Source: Burkholderia sp. 4M9327F10 | Lineage (GTDB): Bacteria > Pseudomonadota > Gammaproteobacteria > Burkholderiales > Burkholderiaceae | Direction: 5' to 3' | Length of the DNA stretch: 64,000 nucleotides | Assembly (NCBI RefSeq): GCF_005503145.1 | Contig: NZ_SCNV01000013.1 | Coordinates: 1 to 64,000 of the forward strand | Shown here: positions 62,616-64,000 of the stretch, one piece after another | How positions within the stretch are numbered: position 1 is the first letter of the stretch | How the letters are laid out: every line of letters begins with the position of its first letter | Notes under the pieces: model-generated | Told to the model about the DNA's origin: nothing | What the model saw: only the letters and a program-made list of their open reading frames with translations | The model's database searches: none | Made by a program: the position numbers and the translations under genes

Positions 62616-63998
62616 TCACGCAACATCGGCGCGATCCCTCTGCCAGACGCGGTTCGCATAAAGCGACGCTTCGAAGTCAGCCCGCACCTCGCCATTCATC
62701 CGTGCCACGTGAGCGTCCAGATCGGCAAGAAAGAGATCGCGGCTGATGCGCTGCACGACTGCGGGAATATCGCGCCGCATGCTCGGCACGTCGCCAACCG
62801 GCAAGCCGAAGCTCACAAATCCAGCCGGGTTGTAAACGTGAATATCGCGCAGGTATGGGGCACTCGCTGCATTCGCGGCGCTCTTTTCCAGGTATTCGAG
62901 CGCGGCGCCGAGGTAGGGATGCGCCCCGAGATAATCGTCGGCTTCATCCGCAGGGGGCACATACTGGTCGCGCCACAGGCGGATGTGCTGGGCGAAATCG
63001 GCGAGTTCGGGACGGGCGGCGGGATCGATGAAGTAACCGGTTCCGGCGATGGCAAAATCGAAGCTCAGCCGCTCGCCCGCAACACGTGCCTCAATCGCAC
63101 CGTTAGCGATGCGCGCCTCGCTCCACGGCGCGCCGAGATGCAGATGGAAGTTCGGGAAGTTCGTGACGCGCTCGACCGCGTCGACCGGCGGCGTCGAACC
63201 CGAACGCCTGAAGCGCCGCGCCTGGGCCCAGCGGATCGCATCCGGCAACTGGAAATAGTTGTCGTAGGCGCCCGGATACGCGCGGGCTCGCGTAACCGGC
63301 ACTGAGGGCAAGGTGGCGCGCCGCACGAACAGATGCACCTCACCCGCGCCCGCCTCGAGTGCGGTCGCGGCAGCATCGAATGCGGAAGCCGCGCCCCCCA
63401 GGACCGCCACCGATTTCCCGCGCAGCGCGGCGAAATCAATCTCGCTGGCGGTGTGGGCATAAAAGGCCGCGGGCAAGTCCTTCAATACATCGGGTATGTA
63501 TGGCCCGCCATTGCCCGCCACGCCGTTAGCCAGAATCACCTTGCGGGCGGTCTCGACAACCTGCTGCACCTTCAGGCCGTCGCTCACCTCCAGATGCACG
63601 CGGAACCAGCCACCGGCAGGTTCGATGCGCGTGAGACGCGTGCCGTAACGGATCTCGACGCCCAGGAACTCCCGATACCACGCCAGATATTCCGCCCAAC
63701 GCGCGCGCGGAATCCGGTCGATGTCCGCGTATGACTCATTGCCAAAGCGCGCCTCGTACCATGCCTGAAAACTCAAACCGGGCAAGCCGGTCTCGGGGCC
63801 CGCCAGGGTCTTCGGCGTGCGCAGCTTGTTCATGCGCGCCCGCGTGAGCCACACACCGGCTTTCGATGCGTCGCGCGCCGCATCGATCACGCTCACGCGG
63901 CCGATACCCGCACGCCGCAGCGCGAACGCAAAAGCCGCTCCCGTTTGACCTCCGCCTACGATCAGGACGTTGTGGTCGACGCCAGCCCGATCCGGCAC
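62616..63998 (-). CDS. FAD-dependent monooxygenase-like oxidoreductase (window edge)
   Basis: The frame of about 460 codons encodes a flavin-containing, FMO/lysine-hydroxylase-like protein. It has an FAD fold NVLIVGGGQTGAAFAFALR near the N-terminus, a second Rossmann segment KSVAVLGGAASAFDAAATAL around residues 193-213 for NAD(P)H, and an IAGTGYFIDP motif typical of class B-type monooxygenases near residue 327-336. The most upstream start inside the window is a GTG at 63998, two bases from the end, so the true start may lie outside. It is convergent with ABC system 4 across 101 bp. It could oxygenate a sulfur or nitrogen compound; the substrate is not known. Confidence 0.8.
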   Translation of the reverse strand: MPDRAGVDHNVLIVGGGQTGAAFAFALRRAGIGRVSVIDAARDASKAGVWLTRARMNKLRTPKTLAGPETGLPGLSFQAWYEARFGNESYADIDRIPRARWAEYLAWYREFLGVEIRYGTRLTRIEPAGGWFRVHLEVSDGLKVQQVVETARKVILANGVAGNGGPYIPDVLKDLPAAFYAHTASEIDFAALRGKSVAVLGGAASAFDAAATALEAGAGEVHLFVRRATLPSVPVTRARAYPGAYDNYFQLPDAIRWAQARRFRRSGSTPPVDAVERVTNFPNFHLHLGAPWSEARIANGAIEARVAGERLSFDFAIAGTGYFIDPAARPELADFAQHIRLWRDQYVPPADEADDYLGAHPYLGAALEYLEKSAANAASAPYLRDIHVYNPAGFVSFGLPVGDVPSMRRDIPAVVQRISRDLFLADLDAHVARMNGEVRADFEASLYANRVWQRDRADVA

Positions 63999-64000
63999 CC

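Overview
The window is high-GC DNA with strong third-position GC bias. Its gene content fits a metabolically versatile Burkholderiaceae member, most likely Paraburkholderia/Burkholderia: a Burkholderia-type phnWAY/phnSTUV/phnR aminoethylphosphonate cluster, a Porin_4-type porin, and many SsuABC/TauABC-like cassettes with FMNH2-dependent monooxygenases. I see no rRNA, tRNA, insertion sequence, phage gene or CRISPR array. The assignment rests on gene content, not on a marker gene.

Positions 215-10713 hold an organophosphonate locus. A minus-strand cluster runs phnS-phnT-phnU-phnV (2-aminoethylphosphonate ABC importer), phnR (GntR/FCD regulator), phnA (phosphonoacetate hydrolase), phnY (phosphonoacetaldehyde dehydrogenase) and a PhnZ-like HD-domain protein. 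phnW (AEP:pyruvate transaminase) is divergent, and a DeoR-type regulator follows it convergently. Together they give uptake, then AEP to phosphonoacetaldehyde to phosphonoacetate to acetate plus phosphate.

Positions 10841-23535 are mostly unlinked genes: a UbiB-like protein that has lost its catalytic motifs, a DMT exporter, an L,D-transpeptidase-fold protein, nadE, an RRM-like small protein, an HNH-like secreted protein, paired S10 and S53 peptidases, DUF1993, YnfA, and a LysE exporter divergent from an Lrp/AsnC regulator.

Positions 23891-30405 hold an FAD/NAD(P)-binding protein facing a minus-strand operon: rhodanese, serine O-acetyltransferase, XRE regulator, family 2A encapsulin shell, and a cysteine desulfurase with a roughly 290-residue low-complexity N-terminal extension that looks like an encapsulin cargo-loading domain. 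This is a sulfur-handling nanocompartment operon.

Positions 30719-64000 form a dense organosulfur-type scavenging region. It contains four SsuABC/TauABC-like ABC systems (36.0-38.9, 39.1-42.1, 48.1-51.9 and 59.7-62.5 kb). With them are an AprA/AprB-like flavoprotein-ferredoxin pair with a HEAT-repeat protein and a DUF971 protein, a TauD-family dioxygenase, a porin, a CmcJ/NvfI-type oxygenase with an SDR, a SoxC-type sulfite dehydrogenase with its cytochrome c, three NtaA/SnaA/DszA-type flavin monooxygenases, an AraC regulator with an AhpD-like and an acyl-CoA-dehydrogenase-like (DszC/SfnB class) enzyme, and a flavin monooxygenase at the right edge. The apparent logic is porin and ABC uptake, oxygenolytic release of sulfite, detoxification of sulfite by SoxC/cytochrome c, and possible handling of sulfur through the cysteine desulfurase nanocompartment. 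Substrates are inferred from families only.

The two items most worth follow-up are the encapsulin/cysteine desulfurase operon with a palindromic candidate operator, and the GntR-AprAB-like-HEAT-DUF971-TauD-ABC operon, whose reaction I cannot name.
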